Source: CAZUGO01 sp964619935
GTDB lineage: Bacteria > Planctomycetota > Phycisphaerae > UBA1845 > CAIVHJ01
Direction: 5' to 3'
Assembly: GCA_964619935.1 (NCBI GenBank)
Contig: CAZUGO010000079.1
Span: 1-64,000, forward strand
Length of the DNA stretch: 64,000 bases
Positions 34,781 through 44,090 of this stretch are shown here, piece after piece. The notes beneath the pieces are model-generated. The model was not told the origin of the DNA and did no database searches. It saw only the letters and a list, made by a program, of their open reading frames with translations. A program made the position numbers and the translations under genes. Every line of letters starts with the position of its first letter. Position 1 is the stretch's first letter.

Positions 34781-35284
34781 TCACACCAGGGCGACGACCA
34801 GTGCCACGGTCAAGGCGATTCCGGATTTAACCAGTGGACGGTGCAGCCCGACGGCGGTCACCTGGCTCCACCACAGGATCCTGCGGTAGTGGATTTCCCA
34901 GAGCAGCCGGAACCAGCAGGAGCCGTAGGCCGCCAGCAGGATCAGGTAGGCGAAGGCGATCAGCAAGGTCAGGCCCGACAGCGGCGTGATCCAGTCCAAC
35001 GGATCCAAGTGGTCAACCACGACCGCGGTGATCCGCCGTCCCAAGCTGCACGCGACGATTCCCAAGCTGCCGAACCAGACGAACTGGATGTCGTCACTGA
35101 CATCGCGCAGCCGCTGCCGGGCGACGTCCAGATACAACTGGTGGCGGTGATAGGGGGTACCGCATTCCGGGCAGGTGCCGGCCAGCGCCGAGCCCCGCAG
35201 GTCGTAGCCGCAGCGAAAACACGGCAACATACCATTCGGCAGCGCTTGCGGAGGATCCAGACTCGAGGGGGCGTCCGCGGTCAT
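34781..35284 (-). CDS. Membrane protein with N-terminal zinc ribbon
   Basis: A 167-residue protein starting at an ATG that overlaps the amidohydrolase stop by four bases. After a short polar start it has the zinc ribbon CFRCGYDLRGSALAGTCPECG (residues about 22-42), a type frequent in Phycisphaerae membrane proteins. Three or four membrane segments follow (FVWFGSLGIVACSLG, LSGLTLLIAFAYLILLAAYG, and the last IALTVALVVALV). The function is not known; the overlap implies expression with the amidohydrolase. A much longer upstream reading exists only as an antisense shadow of the amidohydrolase. Confidence 0.82.
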   Translation of the reverse strand: MTADAPSSLDPPQALPNGMLPCFRCGYDLRGSALAGTCPECGTPYHRHQLYLDVARQRLRDVSDDIQFVWFGSLGIVACSLGRRITAVVVDHLDPLDWITPLSGLTLLIAFAYLILLAAYGSCWFRLLWEIHYRRILWWSQVTAVGLHRPLVKSGIALTVALVVALV

Positions 35285-36951
35285 GGCTGATCCCAGGAGC
35301 CGTGCTGCCAGACCACCCGGCCGTTGACCACCGTGATCAGCACCTGCGTGCCGGCAACGTCGCCGGCCGGGATGCTCAGCAGGTCGCGATCGAGCACGAT
35401 CACATCGGCCAGATAGCCGGGGGCGATCCGGCCCAGTTGATCCTCCATCCCGCAGGCATAGGCCGCATGGGTGGTATAGCACTCCAGGGCTTGCTGCACT
35501 GAGATGTTCTGCTCGGGCACAAACACCTGTCCGTCGAGGGTCTTGCCGGTGACCGCGGCGTGAATGCCCAGGAACGGATTGTTGCTGACCACCGGCCAGT
35601 CGCTGCCGAAGCACACCGCCGTGGAATGGGCGAGCAGGCTCTTGAATGCATATGAAGTCCGGCAGCGCTGGTGGCCGAGACGGCGCAGGGCATAACGGCC
35701 GTCGTCGGCCTTGTGATAGGGTTGCATGGAAGCCACCACGCCCAGGGCTGCAAAGCGGCTGATGTCCTCGGGCAGCAGATGTTGGGCGTGCTCGATGCGC
35801 GGCCGGGCCTGCGGAAAGGAACCCTTGAGCTGGGCCAGGGCATCGAGCAGCAGGTGGTTGGCCTGGTCGCCGATGGCGTGGACGGCAATCTGGTAACCCG
35901 CCGCCGCGGCCCGGGTGAACTGGGCGACCATGTCCTGCGGCGAGGGTCGCGTGGCAAACTCGGTGAGCAGGCCGCGATTGGCGGGTTCCGTGGCTGGATT
36001 GTCTGAATAGGGGGCACTCATGTAGGCCGTTCTCGATCCGAGCGATCCGTCCATGTAGGCCTTGAGGCCGACCCAAGGAACGGATCCCCGGGTGTCGGCG
36101 ATCTGCATGCGGGTCAATTCCCGGATCCAGTCATCGGATTGCAACAGCGCGACGACTCGCCAGGTCACATCCGCCAGGGCCGCCTGAACCAGCGCCGGGC
36201 CGTCGTCCGGGTTGGCCATCGTGTGCACCATGGTCACGCCGTGCTCCAGAAAGCTGCGGCGCGCCGCCCGGTAGGCCTCGATGCGTTCAGCCAGGGTCGC
36301 GGGTGGAATCAGGTTGGACACCAGGTCCATGGCCGCGTCCTTTAACAAACCGGTGGGCGCGCCGGTGCGGGCATCCTTGATGATTCGCCCGCCGACCGGG
36401 TCCGGCGTGTCGGCGTTGATGCCGGCCAGGGCCAGCGCGGCGCTATTGGCCAGCGCCTGGTGACCATCCATGCGCACCAGGAACGCCGGTCTGCCGGCGG
36501 TGACCGGATCGATCCAGCCGCGGTCAGGATCGGTAGGATCCGACCAACTGTCCACCGACCACCCCCGGCCCAGAATCCACTTGCCCGGGCCCTGGCGGGC
36601 GGCTTCCTGGCGAACGCGGTTGACCAGGTCGGCTCGACTGGCGGCGTCGCGCAGTCCCAGCCGCGAAAGTTGCAGGCCGCCGCTGATGAGGTGAACGTGG
36701 CTGTCGATCAGTCCGGGGAGCACACGGCGCCCCGCGGCATCGATGACCCGGGTCGCCTGGCGGGTGCCGTCCCAGAGGTCATCACCGCCGACGGCAACGA
36801 TGCGGCCGCCGTCGATCAACACCGTGCTGGCGTCATGGTCGCCGGTGCGGATGCGGGCGTTGACGATCACCAGATCCAGCGGCGGATCGGCAACGGCCGG
36901 GCCCGCCGGCTGGCCGATGACCATGCCGGCCAGCAACAAGAGACAGTACAT
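35281..36951 (-). CDS. Exported amidohydrolase (YtcJ-like)
   Basis: A 556-residue member of the amidohydrolase-3 group. Start at 36951: a GGGAG site lies just before and a signal peptide follows (CLLLLAGMVIGQPAGPAVA). The metal-binding GLIDSHVHL is at about residues 77-85; further motifs are QIAVHAIGDQANHLLLDAL, RIEHAQHLLPEDI and VCFGSDWPVVSNNPF with the catalytic Asp. The C-terminus returns to the small beta-sandwich (APGYLADVIVLDRDLL). Members hydrolyse N-acyl or formamide-type bonds; the substrate cannot be told. First gene of a two-gene operon with the zinc-ribbon membrane protein. Confidence 0.92.
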   Translation of the reverse strand: MYCLLLLAGMVIGQPAGPAVADPPLDLVIVNARIRTGDHDASTVLIDGGRIVAVGGDDLWDGTRQATRVIDAAGRRVLPGLIDSHVHLISGGLQLSRLGLRDAASRADLVNRVRQEAARQGPGKWILGRGWSVDSWSDPTDPDRGWIDPVTAGRPAFLVRMDGHQALANSAALALAGINADTPDPVGGRIIKDARTGAPTGLLKDAAMDLVSNLIPPATLAERIEAYRAARRSFLEHGVTMVHTMANPDDGPALVQAALADVTWRVVALLQSDDWIRELTRMQIADTRGSVPWVGLKAYMDGSLGSRTAYMSAPYSDNPATEPANRGLLTEFATRPSPQDMVAQFTRAAAAGYQIAVHAIGDQANHLLLDALAQLKGSFPQARPRIEHAQHLLPEDISRFAALGVVASMQPYHKADDGRYALRRLGHQRCRTSYAFKSLLAHSTAVCFGSDWPVVSNNPFLGIHAAVTGKTLDGQVFVPEQNISVQQALECYTTHAAYACGMEDQLGRIAPGYLADVIVLDRDLLSIPAGDVAGTQVLITVVNGRVVWQHGSWDQP

Positions 36952-37706
36952 GTATTGTGCTCCCGGAGGTGCGGTCTCACCACACACGGGCTCGTCCGAG
37001 CAACACCGGCGCCCAGGCCAGGGGCGTGGGTGCACCGCAAACCCATTGCTATATATCGTACCGGGCCGATCACCGCTTTCACAGCCGGGTGGCCGGCGCG
37101 ACGTGGGGGTAAGCGACCGAAGCGCCACCCGCTTGAGCACTGAACCGCTCCGGGCGTCAGGGACAGGCAAGACCGATGTCAGCCGCATCCCATGGTTGCA
37201 TCAATCAATCCCTCCGCGATCCGGTGGGACCACCGGACATCGGATCCCTGCGGAGGCAAGGGGGCTGGGGTGTGGCCTCCGCATTACGGGCGGGTTCTCA
37301 TGCGCTGCGTGGGCACCTGCAACCGCGGAGCCGGTCTGTCTCCCCATGGCATCGGCTCGGCCCTCAAGTGCGGCTCGACCTCCGGGGCGTACGGCTTTCA
37401 GTTTTTTTGGTACCACCATTTTAATAAAACGGTATCTTCATTTAGTAACTTTGGTATCTTGATTTACTCAAAATGGTGGTACCATTTGATGTTTTTGGTA
37501 CCACCATTTGATATAAATGGTGGTACCAGATGGCAACCACCGCGCTGGGGTGTGCTGTCTTGGGGGTCCGCCCCCGAGTCCGCTGGCGGTAGGTTCGGGG
37601 ACCCAGCCTCCGGCTCGGTGGGTCAGCGTGGGGTCTGGCCTGCGAACGCGCGGCCTTGGTGCCCCAGACCTCCTGGCGTGCCGCGTGGGGCCGGAGTCGG
37701 GCTTAC
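36952..37706. other. 755-bp region without a credible gene, AT-rich island inside
   Basis: The stretch separates the amidohydrolase promoter side from the low-complexity protein. Most is ordinary GC-rich DNA, but 37400-37530 falls abruptly to very low GC and holds a structured array of inverted repeats. The open frames are not protein-like. Confidence 0.6.
37408..37528. repeat. Four-copy inverted-repeat array TGGTACCACCATTT
   Basis: The 14-mer TGGTACCACCATTT occurs at 37408-37421 and 37496-37509, and its reverse complement at 37471-37484 and 37515-37528. Copies 3 and 4 form a perfect 14-bp hairpin with loop GATAT. Copies 1 and 2 form a second pair around a 49-base spacer that contains two degenerate copies, GGTATCTTCATTTA (37431) and GGTATCTTGATTTA (37453), 22 bases apart. 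The whole array lies in AT-rich DNA within a GC-rich genome. Operator cluster, excision remnant, or miniature repeat are all possible. Confidence 0.9.
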
Positions 37707-38252
37707 TTACGCGCTGGTGTTGATGCCTTGCACCGGCATGGTGGCTCCGTCGGTGGCCGGGCCGGCGGCGCCGGCGGCATTGGCCGCGACGTTGGGCATC
37801 TCGGTGTTATAAGCGGCGTTGACCTGCTCGCTGCCGATCGTGGTGGTGCTGGTGGTGCTGGTCATGCTGTTGCTGCTGGAGAAGAGCAGGCGCTGGTCGC
37901 GCCCTTGCTCGGCGCTGAGCAGTCCGGCGGCCAGACCCATCATGAACTTATCTTCTTCCTTCTCCGAGGAGTTCTGCAGCAGCATGCTCAGGATGTACAT
38001 CGCCAGGGCCATGCTGGTCGACGGGCGGCCCGACTCGCCCAGCAGGAACGTGGATTGGTTGGTCGAGGCGCTGTGGCTCGATTGCGAAACCTTTGGTGAT
38101 TCCGCGGGCGCCGCCGCCGTACTGCCTTGCGGCCCGCCGTTGCTTTGAAGCGCCAACTGGCCCGCCGCGCCGGCGGGCCCCGATGTGTGTTGCATGGCGG
38201 GCTGGACCCTGGGCGCAGACTGGCCCGCTCCACCGACAGGTGAGATCTCCAT
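37707..38252 (-). CDS. Low-complexity Ser/Gln/Ala-rich protein
   Basis: The ATG at 38252 has GAGGAG just before it. The 181-residue product begins MEISPVGGAGQ. Residues 1-75 are rich in Gly, Gln, Pro and Ser; residues about 80-130 are a helical, more conserved-looking core (FLLGESGRPSTSMALAMYIL, then EDKFMMGLAAGLLSAEQ); the end is a Ser/Thr/Ala tail with a run of Thr and Ser. No signal peptide is seen. I recognise no family. The tail suggests a surface-exposed or secreted protein, possibly exported by a non-classical route such as the flagellar system; that is speculation. Confidence 0.65.
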   Translation of the reverse strand: MEISPVGGAGQSAPRVQPAMQHTSGPAGAAGQLALQSNGGPQGSTAAAPAESPKVSQSSHSASTNQSTFLLGESGRPSTSMALAMYILSMLLQNSSEKEEDKFMMGLAAGLLSAEQGRDQRLLFSSSNSMTSTTSTTTIGSEQVNAAYNTEMPNVAANAAGAAGPATDGATMPVQGINTSA

Positions 38253-38509
38253 TGCTTCTTTCTCCTCAGCGCGCGGGGCGCTTCGTTCCCCGGTTCCGTT
38301 CGCCTCCGTCGACATGGGGGGCACGGTGCGGGCCAGGCGTGGCGGCCGGTCTGCGGCGGTTGCAATTTCTGTGGCACACGACACTTAGCAATTCAGGTGG
38401 GACTGTGACGATTGGCGCGGCTGTACCGCATGTAGCCCGCGGGGTCGAAGGTCCGGTAATCGCGGGGCTGCCGGGCGCTGGGCGGCGGCGATGTTGCCGC
38501 GGCGCAGCA

Positions 38510-39691
38510 CTACCGCGGCGAGTCCACCAGCGGCAGGCCGCCGCCGGTGCGGACGTCCATGACCCCGAACTCGACGGTGGCCTCGCCGCCGGTGGCCTGG
38601 AAGAAGTTCAAGTTGGTGCGGCCGGCGTTCTCGGGGTCGGGCGTGGTGATCAGATCGCGGATGATCTGGCCGCCATATCGTGATTCAGGGAAGGCGGCCT
38701 CGATGTTGGCTGCCCGCGGGGCGGCAAAGTATTCCACCGAGTCCTCGTGGAAGGCCCACTCGCTGGGGCTGAGCACATGGTCGGTCAGGAGCACGTAGGC
38801 CAGGAGGAAGTGCCGCTGCGACTGGTCGGTGGCCGGGTTGCGCGGCCCATTGGCTTCGATGATGTCGGTGATCGACACGGTGACGATGCGATCGGCTTCA
38901 AACTCGAACAGGCTCTTGAAGGTCGGGTTGATGGCCACCTCGAGCGGGGCGACGTGCTCCGGGCCGGCCAGTCCCATCAGGTACAGTTCCAGCGGCGCGT
39001 AGGGGACGGTGTTGAACGAGCGCCCACCGGCCTCAACGTTGCCACGGCTGAGTTGGTACTGCCCATTGCCGCGGTCCACCAGGGTGCCGGGCATCCATCC
39101 GCCCATCTGCCCGCCGACGCTGGTGTAACCCCAGTGGTTGTCGCTCAGGCGGGCCTGGGCGCCCAGCGGCTCGGGAAGATCGAAGCGCACGCCCCAGGCA
39201 TGGGCCAGCTCGTGCAGCGCCGGACCCAGCACCAGCGAGTCTTTCCGCGCCAGATAGATGTAGCTGCGCAGCCTGGGCAGGGCCGCGAACGCCGGGATGG
39301 ACACGAAAGAGCCCAGGCCGGATTCGGGCATCTGCACGGTGATGTTGAAGCCACCCACCGGGGTGAACCGCAGGCGCTCGCGGTGGGCATCCAGCGTGAA
39401 GATCACGAAGTCGAAATCACCGCCGACCTGGGCGGCGAAGAGGTTGACGTATGCGGTGACCCGGGGTTGCAGGGTGCGCGTGGATTCGGTGCTGGATCGT
39501 GCCAGCAGGTCGTCGAAGCCCGCGGGATCGATGATGGCCAGGATCCGGCCCGACGGCGACAACTGCAAGGCCTGCGGTCCTGCGCCGTTGTTGTTGCTGT
39601 TGTCGATCGGCCCGTCCGCAGTGCAGGCCAAGTGGCCCAGCAGCACGGCCAACAGCCACACCGGCCTTCGATTCACAGCGTGCCACTTCAT
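38510..39691 (-). CDS. Lipoprotein with HExxH metallopeptidase motif
   Basis: A 393-residue protein. The start MKWHAVNRRP leads into a signal peptide ending with a lipobox (LLGHLAC), then an Asn-rich linker. A zinc-peptidase-like motif HELAHAW lies at about residue 165, in GPALHELAHAWGVRF, preceded by a beta-rich domain. The third zinc ligand is not certain; a later conserved-looking segment is YAPLELYLMGLAGPEHV, whose ELYLMG resembles the Met-turn part of some peptidases. The role is unknown; extracytoplasmic. No operon partner. Confidence 0.75.
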   Translation of the reverse strand: MKWHAVNRRPVWLLAVLLGHLACTADGPIDNSNNNGAGPQALQLSPSGRILAIIDPAGFDDLLARSSTESTRTLQPRVTAYVNLFAAQVGGDFDFVIFTLDAHRERLRFTPVGGFNITVQMPESGLGSFVSIPAFAALPRLRSYIYLARKDSLVLGPALHELAHAWGVRFDLPEPLGAQARLSDNHWGYTSVGGQMGGWMPGTLVDRGNGQYQLSRGNVEAGGRSFNTVPYAPLELYLMGLAGPEHVAPLEVAINPTFKSLFEFEADRIVTVSITDIIEANGPRNPATDQSQRHFLLAYVLLTDHVLSPSEWAFHEDSVEYFAAPRAANIEAAFPESRYGGQIIRDLITTPDPENAGRTNLNFFQATGGEATVEFGVMDVRTGGGLPLVDSPR

Positions 39692-39782
39692 CGCGGGTCC
39701 TGTCCACATCGGTTCAAATCACTCAATCGGCAATCCGGAGGGTGCCGGTCAACGTCTTCTCCGCACAATCGAGGGGGGGGGA

Positions 39783-41441
39783 TCATCGACTGGGCAGCGT
39801 TTCATCGCTACCGGTCATGTGATCGCGTTTGGCGGGGATCAGCACCCGGAACAGGGTGCCTTCGGGTTCCAGGTGCTCCACGGTGATCGCGCCCTGGTGT
39901 TCGTCCATGATCTTCTTGGCGGCGGCCAGGCCCAGGCCGGTGCCGCCCTGGCCCTTGGTGGACTTGAAGGGCTGGAAGATCTCCCGGATGCGTTCCGGTG
40001 CGATTCCCGGCCCGTTGTCCTGTACCGCCAGAATAATGGTATCGCCGTCGGCGTCGTATTGGGTCTTCACCGTGACCACGCCGCGCTCCGCCGGGGCGGC
40101 CTCGATGGCGTTGTTGATCAGGTTCAGGGCCACCTGGTGGATGCCGTCGACGTCGACCAGGATCGCCGGGATTTCTTCGAAGTCGGTCACCAGCACCACG
40201 TCCTTCTGATCGGCCAGCGTCTGGCCCAGTTCGACGGCCTCCTGGGCGATCAGGTTGACCTGGGCCATGACCATGTTGGGATCACGATCCTTGCTGAAGG
40301 TCAACATGTTGGTGGTCAGGTTGAAGATCTTGGTGAGGCTGCGGTCCAGAATGCCCCAGCCCTGGGTGATGGTGTCGAGGTTCTTGCGCTTGAGGCCCAA
40401 CTCCAGGACGTCAGCTCCGCTGCGCAGACCCTGGAGGACGTTCTTGATGTAGTGCGAGAGAAAGGCCACGGTCTCGCCGGCTGCGGCCAGCCGCTCGTTC
40501 TGCAAGCGCGACTGCACCAGCTTGGCGTTTTCGATGGCCATGCCGGTCATGTGCCCGATGGCGTTGGCCAGGCGGAGTTGTTCGGAGGTGTAGGTGTGCG
40601 ACGACATCGAGCTGTCCAGATGGATGACGCCCATGACCTCGCGGTGGGCCGTGATCGGCACGCAGATTACCGAGGTCAGCCCGTAGCGGTGGATGCTATC
40701 GTCGCGATCTTCGGAGCCGAAGCGCTGGTCGGCCATGGCGTTGGTGCACAGCACCCCTTCGCAGCGGCTCATGACGTGGTTGATGATGGTCCGCGAGGTC
40801 ATGATCCGCGCCGGGTCTTTCGGCTGGTGGCGATGGCGAATGACCTTGGGGGTCAGTTCCTCGCCGTCGTCTTCTCTCATCAGGATGAAGCCGCGGTCAA
40901 CTTCCATCTGCTCGAAGACGATGTCCATGACCCGGTTGAGCAACTCGCCGGGTTGCACAATGATGCCGATGGCCTCGGTGAGCTGGTACATGATCTTCCA
41001 GGCCCGAACCGCCTGGGCGGCTTCCGGGGCCGGAACCATCAGGTTGTGGCGATCGCTGGGCAGGGACTCCACCACCGACGAATCGACCAGGTGCTCCGAG
41101 GAATCGAGGTCGATCAAGTCGCGCGTGGTGGTGGTGGTGTAGCGTTCATCGAGCTGGTCGCCGCCGAAGACCAGCAGCGTTCCGCCGATGCGGATCTGGT
41201 CGCCATGCTTCATCATGGTGGGGTGTTCGATGCGCAGGCCGTTGACAAAGGTGCCGTTGGCGCTCCTGAGGTCCACCAGCATCCAGTGGCCGTTCTCGGG
41301 GACCAATTCGGCGTGATGCCTGGAAATGGCGTTGTCGTTCAGCGGGACATCCTCGCTGGAACGCCCCAGGGAGACGCGCTGGTTGCCCGTGCGAAACGTC
41401 TTGCCCTTATCCGGACCTTGTAGCACGTAGAGACTGGCCAC
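39783..41441 (-). CDS. FHA-GAF sensor histidine kinase
   Basis: A 552-residue cytoplasmic sensor. Residues 1-95 form an FHA phosphothreonine-binding domain (VSLGRSSEDVPLNDNAISRHHAEL, DLRSANGTFVNG). About 160-310 is a GAF domain (LLNRVMDIVFEQM, YGLTSVICVPITAHREVMG). The kinase core follows: phospho-acceptor His in VAFLSHYIKNVLQGL, N box VALNLINNAIEAAP, G1 DNGPGIAPERI, F box and G2 GTGLGLAAAKK. There is no membrane segment, so it senses an internal signal or a phosphoprotein; the FHA domain suggests a link to Ser/Thr kinases. No response regulator is adjacent, making it an orphan. Confidence 0.93.
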   Translation of the reverse strand: MASLYVLQGPDKGKTFRTGNQRVSLGRSSEDVPLNDNAISRHHAELVPENGHWMLVDLRSANGTFVNGLRIEHPTMMKHGDQIRIGGTLLVFGGDQLDERYTTTTTRDLIDLDSSEHLVDSSVVESLPSDRHNLMVPAPEAAQAVRAWKIMYQLTEAIGIIVQPGELLNRVMDIVFEQMEVDRGFILMREDDGEELTPKVIRHRHQPKDPARIMTSRTIINHVMSRCEGVLCTNAMADQRFGSEDRDDSIHRYGLTSVICVPITAHREVMGVIHLDSSMSSHTYTSEQLRLANAIGHMTGMAIENAKLVQSRLQNERLAAAGETVAFLSHYIKNVLQGLRSGADVLELGLKRKNLDTITQGWGILDRSLTKIFNLTTNMLTFSKDRDPNMVMAQVNLIAQEAVELGQTLADQKDVVLVTDFEEIPAILVDVDGIHQVALNLINNAIEAAPAERGVVTVKTQYDADGDTIILAVQDNGPGIAPERIREIFQPFKSTKGQGGTGLGLAAAKKIMDEHQGAITVEHLEPEGTLFRVLIPAKRDHMTGSDETLPSR

Positions 41442-41717
41442 GATCGAATTCCCGCGACACCACGTCTGAGGGCGGGCTCGAGGTTGCCTGGCGGGTGCGA
41501 ACAGGCATCCGACAGTTCAACCCTCCGCGCCGCGCACCAACCCAGGGCGCGGTTTGGGGCCCGCAGGTTTTCAACAAACATAATTCTAGTTATGGTAAAG
41601 AGCTATGTCAATTCCGTACTGCATTGGGGCGCCGCCTGGCGGCGGCCGGGGTGGTTGGCGGCGGGCACAACGGGCCGGTCCCGGGGCGCGGCGGGAGCCG
41701 CCTCCCGGCCGTACACT

Positions 41718-43196
41718 ATGACGATGCTCGGGGTCGCGGTTATCGATTGGTTCACGCTGCACTTGCCCACGCTGCTGGCGGTGGTCGGCTATCTGCTGAC
41801 GCTGGCCTTCGTTCCGGTGGTGTTGATCCGCAAGCGGCAACCGGCCGCGGCGATTGCCTGGAGCATGTCGATCATCCTGCTGCCGTACCTCGGCACGCTG
41901 TTGTTCCTGCTCATCGGTGTGCCACAGGTCAGCCGCCGTCTGCGCCGGAAGCAGTTTCATCGTTCGCGGTTCATCCGCCAGTGGATCGCATCGACCGCGG
42001 ACCAGCCCCACCATCCCCACCCGCCGATCAACCTGACCGACGGCTCCGAATGGCAGCAGATGGATCGTTTTGCCGGCGTGGTGGGCGCGGTCAAGCTGAG
42101 CAGCAACAACCAGACGCTGATGTACCATGAGGGCACCAAGGCTTTTCATGACAAGCTCCAGGCCATCCGCGACGCGGAGCATCACGTCCATGCCGAATAC
42201 TACATCCTGCGGGCCGATCATACCGGCAAGGCCCTGGTCGACCTGCTCTGCGAGCGGGCCCAGGCGGGCCTGGAGGTTCGCCTGGTGGTCGACGCCGTTG
42301 GCTCGCGGCTGGCCAAGAGAATGCTCCAGCAACTGCGCGAGGCCGGCGGCCATGCGGCCTTGTTTCTGCCGATCATGGCCTGGCAGCGGCGGTTCTTGAT
42401 CAACCTTCGCAACCATCGCAAGATCCTGGTCTGCGACGGTCGGGTGGCGTTCACCGGCGGCCTGAACATTGGCGATGAATACCTGGGCAAGACCAAGCGC
42501 TACGGCTATTGGCGCGACACCCAACTGCAGGTCACCGGGCCGGCGGTGCTGGCCTTGCAGCGGGTGTTCGTCGAGGACTGGGACTTCGCGTCCGGCGAGT
42601 TTCTGTCGGGCAAGCGTTACTTCCCAGCGCCTGTTTCGGACGGCGACACCAAGGTCCAGGTGATCTGGTCCGGGCCGGACGCCGAGCGCAATGCCATCCA
42701 ACAGGTCTATCATCGGGCCATCTGCGTGGCCCGCAAGCGGCTGTGGATCGCCACGCCTTACCTGGTACCCGACCAGGCGATCATGGCCGCGCTCAAGGCC
42801 GCGGCGCTGCACGGGGTCGATGTTCGGATCATCACCCAGTCCAGTCCGCCCGATCACTGGATCGCCTACTTTGCGGCCCGCTACAGCTGGCGTGAGCTGT
42901 TGGAGAGCGGCGTGCGCCTGTATCAATATACCCGCGGCATGATGCACGCCAAGGTCCTCACGGCCGATGGCGAATGGGCCTCGGTGGGTTCGGCCAATCT
43001 GGACAACCGCAGTCTGCGCTTGAACTTCGAGGTCAACTGCCTGCTGTACTCCAAGCCGCTGGTGGTGAAGTTGGAGCAGCGCTTTCGCAAGGACATGTCG
43101 GATTCCGTCGAGGTGCAACTGGCCGACCTGGAGCACTCCCCGCTGCACTGGCAACTGGCCGAGAACGTCTGTCGGCTGGTGTCGCCGATTCTGTAG
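41718..43196 (+). CDS. cls: Cardiolipin synthase
   Basis: The enzyme joins two phosphatidylglycerols into cardiolipin. From the ATG at 41718 it has 492 residues; the upstream in-frame part looks non-coding. Two N-terminal membrane helices (LLAVVGYLLTLAFVPVVLI and IAWSMSIILLPYLGTLLFLLIG) precede two phospholipase-D domains. Their HxKxxxxD motifs are NHRKILVCDGRVAFTGGLN (about residue 234) and MHAKVLTADGEWASVGSANLDNRS (about residue 411). The length and the YGYWRDTQLQV segment match bacterial ClsA-type proteins. Acts in the cytoplasmic membrane. It stands alone. Confidence 0.93.
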   Translation: MTMLGVAVIDWFTLHLPTLLAVVGYLLTLAFVPVVLIRKRQPAAAIAWSMSIILLPYLGTLLFLLIGVPQVSRRLRRKQFHRSRFIRQWIASTADQPHHPHPPINLTDGSEWQQMDRFAGVVGAVKLSSNNQTLMYHEGTKAFHDKLQAIRDAEHHVHAEYYILRADHTGKALVDLLCERAQAGLEVRLVVDAVGSRLAKRMLQQLREAGGHAALFLPIMAWQRRFLINLRNHRKILVCDGRVAFTGGLNIGDEYLGKTKRYGYWRDTQLQVTGPAVLALQRVFVEDWDFASGEFLSGKRYFPAPVSDGDTKVQVIWSGPDAERNAIQQVYHRAICVARKRLWIATPYLVPDQAIMAALKAAALHGVDVRIITQSSPPDHWIAYFAARYSWRELLESGVRLYQYTRGMMHAKVLTADGEWASVGSANLDNRSLRLNFEVNCLLYSKPLVVKLEQRFRKDMSDSVEVQLADLEHSPLHWQLAENVCRLVSPIL

Positions 43197-43213
43197 GACG
43201 CAACCCGGGTCGT

Positions 43214-43963
43214 TCACTTGGGCAGGGGCAGGCCCAGGCGCTCCATGATCAACTGCAGATCTTCCCAGGCTTTTCGCTTTTCGCCGGGGGCGCGCAACAG
43301 GTAGGCCGGATGGTAGGTCGGCATCAGCGGGACGGCGGCGGCGGCGCCGGGCAGCCGGAAGTCGTGGAACCGTCCGCGCAGCCGGCCGATGGCCTCGCCG
43401 GTGCCCAGGAGGGTCTGGGCGGCGGGGGCCCCCAGGGCGCAGATGATCTCAGGCTGCAAGATCCGAACCTGCTCAAACAGATAGGGCGAGCAGGCGGCGA
43501 TTTCATCGTGGGCCGGTGTGCGGTTATTCGGCGGGCGGCACTTCAGGACGTTGCAGATGAAGACCTGCTCCCGCGTGAGACCCATCGCTTCGATCATCCG
43601 GGTCAGCAGTTGGCCGGCGCGGCCGACAAACGCCAGCCCTTGGCGGTCTTCCTCAAAACCCGGCGCTTCGCCGACGAACATCAGCCGGGCCTGGGCGCTG
43701 CCCTGACCGAAGACGGTGTGCGTGCGGGTCTCGCACAAACTGCACTTGCGGCAGTCGCGGACCTGCGATTCGTCCAGCACGCGAAGTTGCTCGGCGGCGT
43801 CGGCGGCGGCCGGGCGAATCGCGCCGCGACCGGCGGCCGGTCCCGGCTCCTGGAGTGCGGACCCGGTTGCGGCCCGCAGCGGGACTTCCCGGATGCCGAA
43901 CATCTGGTCGGCTTGGAGTTGCTGGGACAGGCGGATTCGCATGTCGTCGGCAGGGTTGCTCAT
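43214..43963 (-). CDS. Uracil-DNA glycosylase, family 4 (4Fe-4S)
   Basis: Removes uracil from DNA. The start at 43963 follows AGGAG; the first 70 residues are a variable linker. The iron-sulfur cysteines begin in RDCRKCSLCETR (about residues 95-106), with others in NVLKCRPPN and the following ACSPYLFEQVRIL. Active-site motifs are FVGEAPGFEEDRQGLAFVGRAGQLL and YHPAYLLR near the end. At 249 residues it is slightly longer than usual because of the N-terminal extension. It lies convergent to the cardiolipin synthase gene with 17 bases between. Confidence 0.93.
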   Translation of the reverse strand: MSNPADDMRIRLSQQLQADQMFGIREVPLRAATGSALQEPGPAAGRGAIRPAAADAAEQLRVLDESQVRDCRKCSLCETRTHTVFGQGSAQARLMFVGEAPGFEEDRQGLAFVGRAGQLLTRMIEAMGLTREQVFICNVLKCRPPNNRTPAHDEIAACSPYLFEQVRILQPEIICALGAPAAQTLLGTGEAIGRLRGRFHDFRLPGAAAAVPLMPTYHPAYLLRAPGEKRKAWEDLQLIMERLGLPLPK

Positions 43964-44090
43964 GTCCGCTCCTGGAGCCGTCCGCCGTCGGACGCCCGCT
44001 GGGGGCACTATAACCGTGCCGGCCAACTCAGGGAAACGGAACCCCGGAGCGTCGTGCAAACCGGCGGCGTGGGGGGTAACATCGGCGGGG

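Noticed and set aside
33644..35290. 548-codon open frame on the plus strand
   Set aside because: Spans mdh and the zinc-ribbon membrane protein in antisense; no protein character.
35285..36076. N-terminal extension of the zinc-ribbon membrane protein
   Set aside because: The upstream part is a same-strand out-of-frame reading of the amidohydrolase; the overlapping ATG at 35284 is the natural start.
39297..41423. 708-codon open frame on the plus strand
   Set aside because: Antisense to the FHA-GAF kinase, which shows all kinase boxes on the minus strand.
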